Assembly (NCBI GenBank): GCA_026129905.1
Contig: JAHCHE010000003.1
Location: 186,001-250,000, forward strand
Direction: 5' to 3'
Source: Bryobacteraceae bacterium
GTDB lineage: Bacteria; Acidobacteriota; Terriglobia; Bryobacterales; Bryobacteraceae
Length of the DNA: 64,000 bases
The position numbers were made by a program, and so were the translations under genes. The notes beneath the pieces are model-generated. The model was not told the DNA's origin. It saw only the letters and a program-made list of their open reading frames with translations, and ran no database searches. Positions within the stretch are counted from its first letter, which is position 1, and each line of letters starts with the position of its first letter. Below are positions 43,853 through 52,802 of this stretch, one piece after another.

Positions 43853-45418
43853 ATGTCAGGAAAATGGTTGCTGTTACCTTTGATGGGCGGAATTCTTCTC
43901 GCCCAACCCGTGGTTCCCGCGGGAGGCGTCGTGGATGCGGCTGCGTATTCGCGCGAGGCGGCGCCCGGCTCGATTGTGACGATTTTCGGCGCAAATCTGG
44001 CGCCTGGCTTCGCGCCGGCGACCGAACTGCCGCTGCCGACGGCCCTGGCCGGGACTTCGGTGGAGATTTCCGACGGCGTCAAGACGGTTCTGATGCCGCT
44101 CTATTGGGTGATGCCGGCGCAACTGGCGGGGCAGATCCCGTATGACATGGGGCCGCACGTGACGTTTCGGGTGTTGACGGGGGCCGGCGCCAGCGACCCG
44201 GACTCGTTAATGCTGGCGCCGCGCGCGCCGAAGCTGTTCTCGGTGAGCGAGGAAGGCGTGGGCCGCGCCGTTGTTCTTCATCTGGACGGCCAGGGAGCGA
44301 CGAGGCAGAATCCTTTGAAACCGGGAGAGTGGGTTTCGCTATACGCGAACAGCCTGGGAGAGGTGGATCCGCCGATTATGGCGGGCTATGGCGCGGGAGA
44401 CGGTTCGCCCGGGAGGCCCTTGAGCGAGGTCACGGCGCCGGTGACGGCGATGATCGGCGGGCGTCCTGCGATTGTGGCGTTCGCGGGGCTGACGCCGGAC
44501 TTGGCCGGACTGTATCAGTTAAACGTATTTACGCCCTATTACGACACGATCGGCGACCTGCCGGTGACGGTGTCGGCCGAAGGCGTCGAGAGCCAGACGG
44601 GGCTTTCCGTCCCGGCGGAACCCAACGGGTTTTACCTGGTGATCGGCGCGGGCAAGTTTCCGAACGGCCAGACCAGGAATGCGGTTCCGGGGCCGGGCGC
44701 GGCCATCGTATTCATGCACGACAATGTCCCCATCTGGGGCGAGGACGGGCTGCGGCAGTGGACGTTCAGCTCGCCGCTGGGCGCGGCGCATGCCGCCACG
44801 TCCGGGCTGGCACTGACGCTGCGAAACCAGGGAGTCGTCGTCTACGACAACAACGGCATCGAAGACGGTACGCACGGCGGCTTCTACGATAACTCCAACG
44901 GAGCGGTTTCCGACAACGAGAAGCCCGGACTCTGGGAATGGTATTCGATGTCGAACGACCTTTATGGAGTGTTTGCATCGTACTTCCGGCTGCCACAGAC
45001 TACGACGTTCGACGAAATCATCGGTTATTTCGACGGTAATGGACAGCCGGAACTGCGGTTCAACCCGGCGTCGGTCTATAACCGGTTCCGGATGAACATC
45101 TGGTCGAACGGAGCGGGAGAGATGCCGGCGACCAACAGCTTCACCGGAAACGTCTTCAGCAGCGACGCGACGCCCGGGATTTTTTCATACTCAGCGACGG
45201 ACGCGCGGCGCATCTTCAGCACCGGGGCGGGAGAACCGCTCTACCGGATGGTCTACAAGCTCGATCAGCCCTTGACGCTCGAAGCGGGCGAGTACTGGTT
45301 CAGCCACGACACGGCGGTTCCCGAGAGCACGCCTGTCGCCGGCGCCAAGACGCGCGCCGCCGCGAAGGGATACAAGCCGGCGCCGCCGGCAAACGCTTTC
45401 GTGGGCGGAATCGAGTGA
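43853..45418 (+). CDS. Exported protein with N-terminal TIGR03437 (Solibacter-type) domain and C-terminal anchor-like domain
   Basis: 521 aa, signal peptide MSGKWLLLPLMGGILLAQP. Residues about 25-260 form a TIGR03437 domain, with VVDAAAYSREAAPGSIVTIFG, LMPLYWVMPAQLAGQIPYDM and GEWVSLYANSLGEV as typical stretches; the same family is present at the end of the frameshifted gene at 21683. The C-terminal half has beta-rich GGFYDNSNGAVSDNEKPGL, YGVFASYFRLPQTTTFDEIIGYFD and LTLEAGEYWFSHD, like choice-of-anchor domains. Its function is unknown; it should be extracellular. It lies 20 nt after the FecR-like gene and 39 nt before the Wzy/WaaL-like gene, so it probably belongs to the same operon. Confidence 0.8.
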   Translation: MSGKWLLLPLMGGILLAQPVVPAGGVVDAAAYSREAAPGSIVTIFGANLAPGFAPATELPLPTALAGTSVEISDGVKTVLMPLYWVMPAQLAGQIPYDMGPHVTFRVLTGAGASDPDSLMLAPRAPKLFSVSEEGVGRAVVLHLDGQGATRQNPLKPGEWVSLYANSLGEVDPPIMAGYGAGDGSPGRPLSEVTAPVTAMIGGRPAIVAFAGLTPDLAGLYQLNVFTPYYDTIGDLPVTVSAEGVESQTGLSVPAEPNGFYLVIGAGKFPNGQTRNAVPGPGAAIVFMHDNVPIWGEDGLRQWTFSSPLGAAHAATSGLALTLRNQGVVVYDNNGIEDGTHGGFYDNSNGAVSDNEKPGLWEWYSMSNDLYGVFASYFRLPQTTTFDEIIGYFDGNGQPELRFNPASVYNRFRMNIWSNGAGEMPATNSFTGNVFSSDATPGIFSYSATDARRIFSTGAGEPLYRMVYKLDQPLTLEAGEYWFSHDTAVPESTPVAGAKTRAAAKGYKPAPPANAFVGGIE

Positions 45419-45457
45419 GGCGGCTGGGCGTCCGCGTTCGATGAGAGTCGCCGGAGC

Positions 45458-46837
45458 ATGGCGGTTTTTGGCGTCAGCGCCCTTGGATTGATTTTCGCGT
45501 TCGCCGTTTTCCAGTACGGCGGGGTTGTTCCAGCGACGTGGTATCTTTGCCTGGCGGCGCTGGGACTATGCGGCGCGGTTTATTGGCTTTTCCCCCCGTG
45601 GCGCGACGCTGACCGAAGCGCGCCGGTTCCGGCGATGGCGCTGCTGCTCGCGTTTTTCGGCGTCTGCTTGGCGCAGATTGTTCCGCTGCCGGCGTGGATG
45701 GTGAGCTTGGCCGCGCCGGCGCGGGGGGAACTGCAAGAAGCCCTAAGTCCTTTGGGGCTCGACGCGGCCTACGCGACGCTGAGCGTGGCCCCCAAGACCA
45801 CCTTCCGTTTGTTGCTCACAGTGGGCGGGTACATCCTCGTATTCTTCCTCGTCGTCGACCTATGCAAGCGATGGCGGGAGAGGGCGTGGCTTGTGGCGCT
45901 TCCGTTCGCGGCGGTGGCGCTGCTGGAAGGCGCGCTGGGCTTGGCTCAGGTGTTCGTGTTCGATGCGCCGCTGGCCAATGGGACGTACGTGAGCCGCAAC
46001 AACTACGCGGGGCTGCTCGAGATGGCGTTGCCGTTTCCCGTCCTGGGCGCCGTCGCTTTGCTGCGCAAGCGGGCGCGACGGCGACGCTCAAGTCCGGCGG
46101 GACCGGCCGTCGCGGCGTGCGCGCTACTTGGCGCGGCCGCGGTGATGCTGCTGGGGATTCTCTTGTCGCTGTCGCGCATGGGGTTCATCTCGTGCCTGGC
46201 GGGTCTGTTCGCGATGGGGATGGCTGGGTTGGGAGGCAGGGTGGGCGGCCGCGTGAGAATGGCGACCGCTTTCGGTCTGCTGGCGGCCCTGGCGCTCGGC
46301 TTCGTCTTCCTGCCGTCGGATGCGTTGATATCGCGTTTCGCCGATCTCGTCGCGACGGAGGATCTCTCGGCGGACACACGGGCGGAAATGTGGCGTGACA
46401 CGTTGCTGGTGATCAAGGCCTATCCGGTGTTCGGTTGCGGACTCGGAGGGCTGGAGTCCGCGATGCACCGGTACAAGACGGCGGCGCCCCTGAACACGGT
46501 CGACCTCGCGCACAACGATTATCTGCAACTTCTCGCGGAGACCGGCGCGGTTGGGTTTGTCCTCCTGGCTTGTCTGGCGGCGCTGATGTTCCGGAATGCG
46601 CTGAAAGGCGTCCGCGAGCACGACGGCAGCCTCCGCTACCTGGCGATCGCCTGCCTGGGGTCGCTAACGGCAATCGCGGCGCACAGCCTCGCGGACTTCA
46701 ATCTCTACATTTCGGCGAACGGCATGTTGGCCGTGTGGGTAGCGGGCATCGCGCAAGGACTCCGGTTCACGCGGGAGCATCGGCCCGGCAGGCAAAGCCG
46801 ATTTCGGATGCCGGTGGTTGTGGAGGCGAAGCGGTGA
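45458..46837 (+). CDS. O-antigen ligase/polymerase family membrane protein (WaaL/Wzy_C-like)
   Basis: 459 aa with about 11-12 hydrophobic segments. The large periplasmic loop before the last helices contains GTYVSRNNYAGLLEMALPF and, further on, FGCGLGGLESAMHRY ... NTVDLAHNDYLQLLAETGAVGF. The HNDYLQ-AETG segment is the Wzy_C/O-antigen-ligase signature. Members join sugar chains to lipid A or to each other. ATG 45458 follows the TIGR03437 gene by 39 nt. The next gene starts 4 nt after the stop, so a joint role in an exopolysaccharide or glycan pathway is likely. No glycosyltransferases are in the window, so the rest of that pathway is elsewhere. Confidence 0.87.
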   Translation: MAVFGVSALGLIFAFAVFQYGGVVPATWYLCLAALGLCGAVYWLFPPWRDADRSAPVPAMALLLAFFGVCLAQIVPLPAWMVSLAAPARGELQEALSPLGLDAAYATLSVAPKTTFRLLLTVGGYILVFFLVVDLCKRWRERAWLVALPFAAVALLEGALGLAQVFVFDAPLANGTYVSRNNYAGLLEMALPFPVLGAVALLRKRARRRRSSPAGPAVAACALLGAAAVMLLGILLSLSRMGFISCLAGLFAMGMAGLGGRVGGRVRMATAFGLLAALALGFVFLPSDALISRFADLVATEDLSADTRAEMWRDTLLVIKAYPVFGCGLGGLESAMHRYKTAAPLNTVDLAHNDYLQLLAETGAVGFVLLACLAALMFRNALKGVREHDGSLRYLAIACLGSLTAIAAHSLADFNLYISANGMLAVWVAGIAQGLRFTREHRPGRQSRFRMPVVVEAKR

Positions 46838-46841
46838 CGAA

Positions 46842-47993
46842 ATGAGGACGGCCCCGGCGGTATGGAGGATTCTGCGCCCGGCCGGCTGCCTTGCGCTAGC
46901 CGCGGTGAGCCTGGCAGCCTACCTGGGGGAACGCCGGCTGTGGGACCCGCGCGGACTTCCCGCCGCCGGGCCGTATCTGCCTTCGAGCACGACCGAAGAG
47001 GAGGCGCTGCGGGACGAACCGGCGAACCCCTACGCCTGGTGCGCGGCGGCGGAAGCGGCGGCTTCCGAAGATCGGTTCGAGCAGGCGGACTACCTGATCC
47101 GCCGCGCGCAGGAACTCGGTCCCCGCGAGCCGTCCATCCTGATGAGAGCGGCGAATTTCCACTTCACGCACGGAGATGCGCGGGCGGCATTGGAGAGCGC
47201 CTCGCGCATTTTAGCGTTCGTTTCCCACTACGACGCGATCATTTTCAGCTATTACCGGAGGTTCGACATTCCCGCGGACGATGTTCTCGCGGCCGGTCTC
47301 CCGGACAGCCCCCGCGCGTGGCAATCGTATTTCGCGCATGCGTTGACATGGGCGGAGCCTGACCGGGCGGCGAAGATTTGGGCGGCGGCGGCGGCGCGAG
47401 GCTACGCGTCGCGCGCGGAGGAGAACCACTACGTTCAATACCTGCTCGACCGGCGGCGCGGCCGGGAAGCAATCTCTGCCTGGAAGGGACGACCGGGCGT
47501 GAAATATCCCGTGGACAATTATATATTTAACGGCAGTGTTGAGGAAGAATTAACCGGCAATGCGTTCGATTGGAATCTCGCGGAGACGCAGGGCGTCCGC
47601 CTGCGACGAGTTTCCGGCGATGCCCGCCAAGGAAATTGGGCCCTGGCTGTGGAATTTTCGGGGGAGCACAACGTCTCGTACTACCAAAACGTCCAGACGG
47701 CGTGGCTGCCTCCGGGCGCGTACCGCTTCCAGGTCTACGCGCGGACGCTGGAACTGACCACCGATCAGGGGATCTACCTCCGCATCGCCGATTACGAAGC
47801 GCCGCGCCGGTTGTACGCGCGGACGGCGCAGTTCACCGGGACAAACGACTGGACGCCCGCCCAGGCCGACTTCTCGGTCGGGCAAGGGGGCGCGCTGGTT
47901 CGGATCCAGATCTGCCGCGACGCCTCGATGAAGATCGACAACAAGATCCGAGGCGTCGCTTGGATCGACGAGGCGTCATTGCGCCGCCGCTAG
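46842..47993 (+). CDS. Membrane-anchored TPR-like protein with C-terminal carbohydrate-binding-like domain
   Basis: 383 aa from ATG 46842, 4 nt after the ligase stop. One N-terminal hydrophobic helix (CLALAAVSLAAYLG) probably anchors it. Residues about 45-200 contain TPR-like helices (EDRFEQADYLIRRAQELGPRE, HGDARAALESASRI). The C-terminal domain (about 230-383: FNGSVEEELTGNAFDWNL, GAYRFQVYARTLELTTDQGIYLRI, ISRDASMKIDN-type end) has the jelly-roll look of a carbohydrate-binding module. TPR partners of WaaL-like ligases are common in polysaccharide loci, so it may organise the ligase or its substrate. It converges on the esterase gene, which ends 68 nt away. Confidence 0.65.
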   Translation: MRTAPAVWRILRPAGCLALAAVSLAAYLGERRLWDPRGLPAAGPYLPSSTTEEEALRDEPANPYAWCAAAEAAASEDRFEQADYLIRRAQELGPREPSILMRAANFHFTHGDARAALESASRILAFVSHYDAIIFSYYRRFDIPADDVLAAGLPDSPRAWQSYFAHALTWAEPDRAAKIWAAAAARGYASRAEENHYVQYLLDRRRGREAISAWKGRPGVKYPVDNYIFNGSVEEELTGNAFDWNLAETQGVRLRRVSGDARQGNWALAVEFSGEHNVSYYQNVQTAWLPPGAYRFQVYARTLELTTDQGIYLRIADYEAPRRLYARTAQFTGTNDWTPAQADFSVGQGGALVRIQICRDASMKIDNKIRGVAWIDEASLRRR

Positions 47994-48060
47994 CTGGCGC
48001 TTCGCTACGCGCGTCTTACCGTGCGCCCTCCTGCCTGCCGTTCACGGTTGCGCGGCCGCG

Positions 48061-51000
48061 CTATCTACGCTTGAACGCCTCAAGCAGCCAGGCGGCCGGG
48101 TCCCCTGGTTCGATTCGGATGGTCAACGACTCGGTCGCTCCGGCTTCGCGATAGGCCATCCGCGCGGGCTCGAAAAGGCGCGCCAGCCTCTCCTGTTCCA
48201 CACGGATGTTTCGACCGTCGACCTGGCCTTCCATCAGGAGCGGTATCGGGGCCAGAGCCGCGGCCAAATCCGCGATATCGCCCGCCTTCAACACGCCCAG
48301 CAGAATATCTTCGATCGGCACGTAAGTCACCGGGCTCTCCAGCGCGCTCAAGTAACCGCCTAATCCACCCCTGGCTACTACCGTCCGAACGCCGTCTTCG
48401 TATAGCGCCGCCAGTAAGGCGAGGTGGGCGCCGAGCGGCTCGGCGCGACGTTGGATGTGGGGACCGCCTTCGTACTCGATTTCGTCCAGCCAGAGATTCC
48501 CGGGATTCGGCGGAGTGAACGAATCGCCCCATAGCGCAAGCCTGGCCGAGTCGACATCGGCGCGGGAGCGCAGGTATCCGAGCGCGGTTCGAAGGTCCTT
48601 CAGCCGCGATCCCAACAGGCTGCGGCCAAGATCGAACTCCAGTTCGGCGAGGGAGTGGAACGCTCCCCCGTCTCCGCGTTCCACCGAGGGCGCCGTCTCC
48701 CCGGTGGCGCGTACGTCGGGCAGGAACACCGCGATTCCCGCGCGCGTCAGCCGCTCGACCTGGCCGCCGCGATTCGCGAGGAAGCGATCTTTCCCGCCTT
48801 GCGAGACGGCGACGACGACGGGCGGCCTCCCAAGACCCGCCGGCTTGATCAGCACCGCGGGAACCTGGATCCCGTCCTCCACCTCCAGGCTCAGCGCTTC
48901 CACCGTTGCGCCCGGCAGCGGCCGGGTCCACCAGCTATGCGCGCGCGGAGAAGCGAGCGGTTCCATATCGCCGAGGATCGGTTTCAATTCCCGCCGCAAG
49001 GCCTCCCGGCGCTCGCGGGGGCCGAGGGCCGCGCGCCGAAGTCGCGCCGCCTCCAGTTGGCCGGTTCCCATCTCGAAAGCAAGCTGGTGCATCGCGGTTC
49101 GTTTCAACTCGCTCGAGACCGCGGGGGTGATGCTAACCAAATCGGCCAGCGGCCGCCTCCGCGCCGCCTCCTGGCGCGCCGCTTCGCCGCGTTCCGGATT
49201 GGTCGATAGCTGCGAGTCGGGCAGGATGGCGAGATCCTCCGCCGACGGCAAAGGAATCCCAAACCAGCGCTGGAAGATCGGATGGAGTTCCTTGCGCTGC
49301 TGCGGGCCGATGCTGAAACAGTGGCTGACGCGCTCCATGCTCAGCCGGATTAAACCATACGCCTGCGACGCGGCGAGCCGATCGGGGGCATTGTAGAATC
49401 CCCATACCTTCCGGGAGCGCTCCATGCCGTCCACCCAGAGCCGCGGATAGTCCGGCTCCTCCGCGCCCTCCCAACCGAATTCGAAAGCGCGTACAAAGCG
49501 CCGCGGCGCCACCGAGGCGGCCACCAGCCACGGCGAGAACTGGCGCGCAATCTGGCCGGGCGAGTCGCCGTGAACGCGCACGTGACCCTGGTCGTAGTTG
49601 AACGGAACAACCGCCGCGATCCGGGGGTCGAGCGCCGCCGCAACGCCGGCGATCTCGCCTCCGCCCGCGACCGAGCCGATGAGGATGATGCGCTCCCGGT
49701 CAACCTCCGGACGCTCACAAAGGTAGTCGACCGAGCGAATGACGTCCCAGGCCGCCCAGCCCGAATAGCTCTCGCCCACCAGGAACAACTGCTTTGTGAA
49801 GTTGAAGCGCGACCCGTACGCCAGGCGAAACCACGGCGACGTCTCGACGCGCTCGCCATATCCGGGACGCTCGATGACCAGAACGGCGCATCCGGCGCGC
49901 GCCCATAGTTCCCCCGCGTCGTGCAACTCGCCCTGCGTTCGCGGGAAGTGCTGGCTGTGCACGAGGATGATTGCGGGCATGGGCGCTTTCGGCCGCGCCG
50001 GAAGATAGAGGTTGGCCGTCATCCAGTAGCCCGGCCGGACCTGAAAGACGACATTCTCCAGGCGATACCCTTCGCCCTCATACGTCGCCGTTACTCGCGG
50101 CTCCAAGGGCGGGCGTTCCGGCGGAAACACGCCGGCGGATTCCCGGAGGGACCTGATTCGCTCGTCGCGAAATCGTTCCCAAGCCTCGCGCGAATTCACC
50201 TGCTCCCATGCGCGCCGTTCCGCCAGCACCGCTTCTTCCACCTTGCGTTCCAGGTAGCGCTCCGCCATCGTCCGCACGGCGTGCGCGCGGCGGTACGAGG
50301 GAGTCCACACGCGAGAATCGAGCCGCGCCAACTCGCCGGCCAGCCCGCCCGGTGACGGATGGACGCGTTCCTGCTGTTTTACGGAAGCCGGAGCGGAATC
50401 GCTCAACAGCATCGGCCGGTAGCGGAGCGGACCGTAATATGTCGTTACGCCGTCCAGCGCGGGCAGAGCGCTCCACTCCTCGGCCTCCCCCGGACGCGCC
50501 GCCCGCCGCCGGGCGAGAAGAATCCGCCAATCGCGCGGGACGCCGGTTTCTCCCAGCGCCCTGGCGCACTCATCGAGCGGAATATCGATGCGCGCGATCC
50601 ATGCGCCGTGGCGAATGTCGGTCTGGGTCTCAACGCCGGCGTTCCAGCTTGCGCGGGGACGCGTGACGCGAGGTCCGGCGCCGAGCGCGTCGCGAATGGC
50701 GCCCACGCTGTTAACGGCGATCTCCACAAACGCGGAGCCGCTGGTGGCGAGATAAATGGCAATGTGGTCGTCGCCGGTGACAGCGCTGTCGCGGCCACCC
50801 TGGCGGGCCACCACCGGCTCCGGCTCTTCCATCCGCGCGAGCAATGCCAGCGTTCGCCCGTCGTGCATCCACTTGACGTCAGTCCGGTATCGGGGCGTCC
50901 GGGGATGGGGCTCGTTCCGCGGCAGTTCGAAAGCGGGGACGTTTCGCCAGGCCGGATCGTCCCAGTTCGCCTCCACCGCAGGCAGGCGCAAAACGCGGCC

Positions 51001-51618
51001 GATTTCCAGCGCCGGATCGTGATTACCGGGAAGAGCCGAGCGGAATTGCGGCGGCTCACCTCCGTCGAGATTGGTAAGCGTCAAAGTCCCAAGATCGGTG
51101 GTCCACCGAAATTCCGGGGACAGAGGCCGTCGCGGCCGTATTCGCTCGGCGCTGACTTGGAGCCGCGGCGCGTTCCAGTCGAGGTCCAATGCCTTCACGG
51201 GCACAGCCGCCTCGACCAGCCACCCTTCCGCCGTCACCTCGGCGGCGCGGGGAATGGTGAGATCGGGTAGAAGCTGGCCGTGCTCCTCGATCCGGTAGGC
51301 GCCGAGTGGGTTGATTTCGAGCGTCAGGGCTCGCGCCGTTCCGGTTGCGCTCTCGTAGCGCAAGTTCCAACGCACCCGGTCCTCGAGTTCGGGCGCTTCG
51401 ACCGCATCCCGCTCCCATACCGGATTGCGGCCGGCCGAGCGCGCCAGCGCCTTGCCGCCGGGCTCGGGTAAGCGCGCCGTAAGCCGCAGATACGCGCCCT
51501 CCTGACGCGCGTGGACCTCACCGCCCCGCTCACCCGGGACGCCCGGAGCGACCGGCGTCAGTTGCTCGCCGCCTAGCAGTCCCGCGCCTATAAGTAGGAT
51601 GCCTATGCTGTTCTTCAT
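48061..51618 (-). CDS. Large exported protein: CBM9-like N-terminus and two alpha/beta-hydrolase domains
   Basis: 1185 aa from ATG 51618 (GGGAAG just upstream; ATG 51633 is an alternative; the frame is open further without support). Signal MKNSIGILLIGAGLLGG. Residues about 30-440 hold two CBM9-like beta-sandwich blocks (VRWNLRYESATGTARALTLEI; DGRTLALLARMEEPEPVVA). The first hydrolase domain (about 540-800) has PAIILVHSQHFPRTQ and a C-terminal SHCFSIGP His, but at the nucleophile elbow IGSVAGGGEI (647-656) alanine 651 stands where acetylxylan-esterase-like proteins have Ser. The second domain (about 900-1180) keeps an LWGDSF elbow. It is probably a polysaccharide esterase, with one domain likely inactive. 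Confidence 0.75.
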   Translation of the reverse strand: MKNSIGILLIGAGLLGGEQLTPVAPGVPGERGGEVHARQEGAYLRLTARLPEPGGKALARSAGRNPVWERDAVEAPELEDRVRWNLRYESATGTARALTLEINPLGAYRIEEHGQLLPDLTIPRAAEVTAEGWLVEAAVPVKALDLDWNAPRLQVSAERIRPRRPLSPEFRWTTDLGTLTLTNLDGGEPPQFRSALPGNHDPALEIGRVLRLPAVEANWDDPAWRNVPAFELPRNEPHPRTPRYRTDVKWMHDGRTLALLARMEEPEPVVARQGGRDSAVTGDDHIAIYLATSGSAFVEIAVNSVGAIRDALGAGPRVTRPRASWNAGVETQTDIRHGAWIARIDIPLDECARALGETGVPRDWRILLARRRAARPGEAEEWSALPALDGVTTYYGPLRYRPMLLSDSAPASVKQQERVHPSPGGLAGELARLDSRVWTPSYRRAHAVRTMAERYLERKVEEAVLAERRAWEQVNSREAWERFRDERIRSLRESAGVFPPERPPLEPRVTATYEGEGYRLENVVFQVRPGYWMTANLYLPARPKAPMPAIILVHSQHFPRTQGELHDAGELWARAGCAVLVIERPGYGERVETSPWFRLAYGSRFNFTKQLFLVGESYSGWAAWDVIRSVDYLCERPEVDRERIILIGSVAGGGEIAGVAAALDPRIAAVVPFNYDQGHVRVHGDSPGQIARQFSPWLVAASVAPRRFVRAFEFGWEGAEEPDYPRLWVDGMERSRKVWGFYNAPDRLAASQAYGLIRLSMERVSHCFSIGPQQRKELHPIFQRWFGIPLPSAEDLAILPDSQLSTNPERGEAARQEAARRRPLADLVSITPAVSSELKRTAMHQLAFEMGTGQLEAARLRRAALGPRERREALRRELKPILGDMEPLASPRAHSWWTRPLPGATVEALSLEVEDGIQVPAVLIKPAGLGRPPVVVAVSQGGKDRFLANRGGQVERLTRAGIAVFLPDVRATGETAPSVERGDGGAFHSLAELEFDLGRSLLGSRLKDLRTALGYLRSRADVDSARLALWGDSFTPPNPGNLWLDEIEYEGGPHIQRRAEPLGAHLALLAALYEDGVRTVVARGGLGGYLSALESPVTYVPIEDILLGVLKAGDIADLAAALAPIPLLMEGQVDGRNIRVEQERLARLFEPARMAYREAGATESLTIRIEPGDPAAWLLEAFKRR

Positions 51619-51982
51619 CTTCCCAGCAGCCATTCTGCCAGTTCCGTGGACCTGCCGGGCGAGGAGTGGTGAGAACCGAACGCGAGACGAAACTGTAGCT
51701 CCAGCTTTAACCATCTCAGACAATCTGAATTTCCGCTTGACCTCGACCGACGCGAGTTTCAGCGCCACCATTTCTTCGCGACGAGAACGGTCAGGGTGGG
51801 CTTTGACACGCACGCTTTCTCGACGCCGGTGAGCTTCTGTTCCAGGCACTGGTTCTTTGGAAGTAAAGCGGTCGTGGTCGATGCCGAAGCGGTTCAAGGA
51901 TGGTCGCCTGGAAGCCGCGCACGTGCATGGCAAACACGCCACGCCGGGGGATCTGGAATGCAGAAAGGGCTAAGCAGACCCG

Positions 51983-52063
51983 AAGATATTCAAGACCTCA
52001 CCGGAGAGTCGCGGAGAAGAGGAGGAGACCGGGGCGCGACGCATTACGGAAATTTTGTGGAAA
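51983..52063 (-). repeat. Imperfect inverted repeat, left copy
   Basis: Its reverse complement runs TTTCCACAAAATTTCCGTAA, then TGCGTCGCGCCC, then a CTCTTCTCC-rich run and CGGTGAGGTCTT. This aligns with 52630-52712, which has TGCGTCGCGCCC and GTGGTGAAGTCT in the same order. The copies are about 570 bp apart, in opposite orientation. Confidence 0.55.
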
Positions 52064-52198
52064 GTTGAGACTCGGAGTAAGGCATTGAGAGGAAATGAGT
52101 TGCGGGCAGTGAGGCGGGGCGCGACGCAGAAGAAGACGACGATGCGTCGCGGCGCGCGATCTCGATCTCGCGGGTCGAGGGACTCGCAGTCGCGCGAA

Positions 52199-52220
52199 AA
52201 GCCGGCATGAAAGCCGGCTT
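52199..52220. other. Hairpin AAGCCGGC-ATGAAA-GCCGGCTT
   Basis: A perfect 8-bp stem with a 6-nt loop. It may have been a terminator for the remnant gene upstream, or part of the repeat. Confidence 0.45.
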
Positions 52221-52261
52221 GCAATCGTGGACGCTCGCCCCACTTTGTGGGGAATGGACAA

Positions 52262-52651
52262 GTGGGGGATGGACAGGCTCCAGGCGGGTGATCACGATTA
52301 CGCGGCCGTGATGGGTGGTCCGGAACTCGATTTTGTAGCCGGGAAAGGAGGCGCGGCGGAGGCGCTGGGAAAGGGTCTTCGGAGATAAAGAGAGGCCGAG
52401 GGCGGAGACTAGCTCGGTCGCTGAGCGGTCCATTGGGATTGGCCGGTCAGGAGGGATTCCAGGGAAGATGACAGGTCGGAGGGGGAGGAGGGCGCGGAGG
52501 GATCGGGGTCGGGGTCGAGGGCGGCGAGGATGTCTTGCTCGGTGAGGCCGAGGGCGGGGGCGGCGGCTATTGTGCCTCCGTCGCCGCCCCCAACCCCTTC
52601 ATCTTCCGACACTTCCCTCTTCGCTCCCATTTCACGAAAAACTTCAGTCAT
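52262..52651 (-). pseudogene. Remnant of a replicase/primase-type gene C-terminus (frameshifted)
   Basis: Two frames join near 52430. The first holds PALGLTEQDILAALDPDPD, SSSLESLLTGQSQWTAQ; the second starts SATELVSALGLSLSPKTL and SQRLRRASFPGYKIEFRTT, then GRVIVI. Joined, they resemble the winged-helix-like tail of primase/helicase proteins from phages and integrative elements (W-TATEL-ALG-SP-L-RLRR-GIEFR--GR-I-I). A one-base shift breaks it, and no N-terminal domain is present. This is inference from a short match. Confidence 0.35.
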
Positions 52652-52712
52652 GCGTCGCGCCCGTCTCTCTTCTTCTTCTCTGCGTTCTCTGCGTCTCCGT
52701 GGTGAAGTCTCA
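52630..52712 (+). repeat. Imperfect inverted repeat, right copy
   Basis: Right partner of 51983-52063. The CTTCTTCTCTGCG-to-GTGGTGAAGTCT part is then repeated directly at 52727-52764 with a few changes. Confidence 0.55.
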
Positions 52713-52802
52713 GAATCTTCCTCTTCTTCTCTGCGATCTCTGCGGCTCTGTGGTGAAGTCTTAGAGAATGTCGCGCCCCCCGAAGCGGAACGGCGTCCGG
52801 CG

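Larger units (their letters stand above)
51619..52802. other. Repeat-rich, poorly coding 1.2-kb stretch upstream of the large hydrolase gene
   Basis: 51619-51980 carries only weak, unsupported open frames. 51983-52063 and 52630-52712 form imperfect inverted repeats. Between them are a replicase-like gene remnant and a hairpin at 52199-52220. A short direct repeat, consensus like CTTCTCTGCGTTCTCTGCG followed by a GTGGTGAAGTCT end, occurs at 52671-52712 and 52727-52764. This short element type is dispersed in many bacterial genomes. Confidence 0.5.

Noticed and set aside
51640-51942. N-terminal extension of the large hydrolase (100 more codons)
   Set aside because: No ribosome site or domain; the signal peptide begins at 51618.
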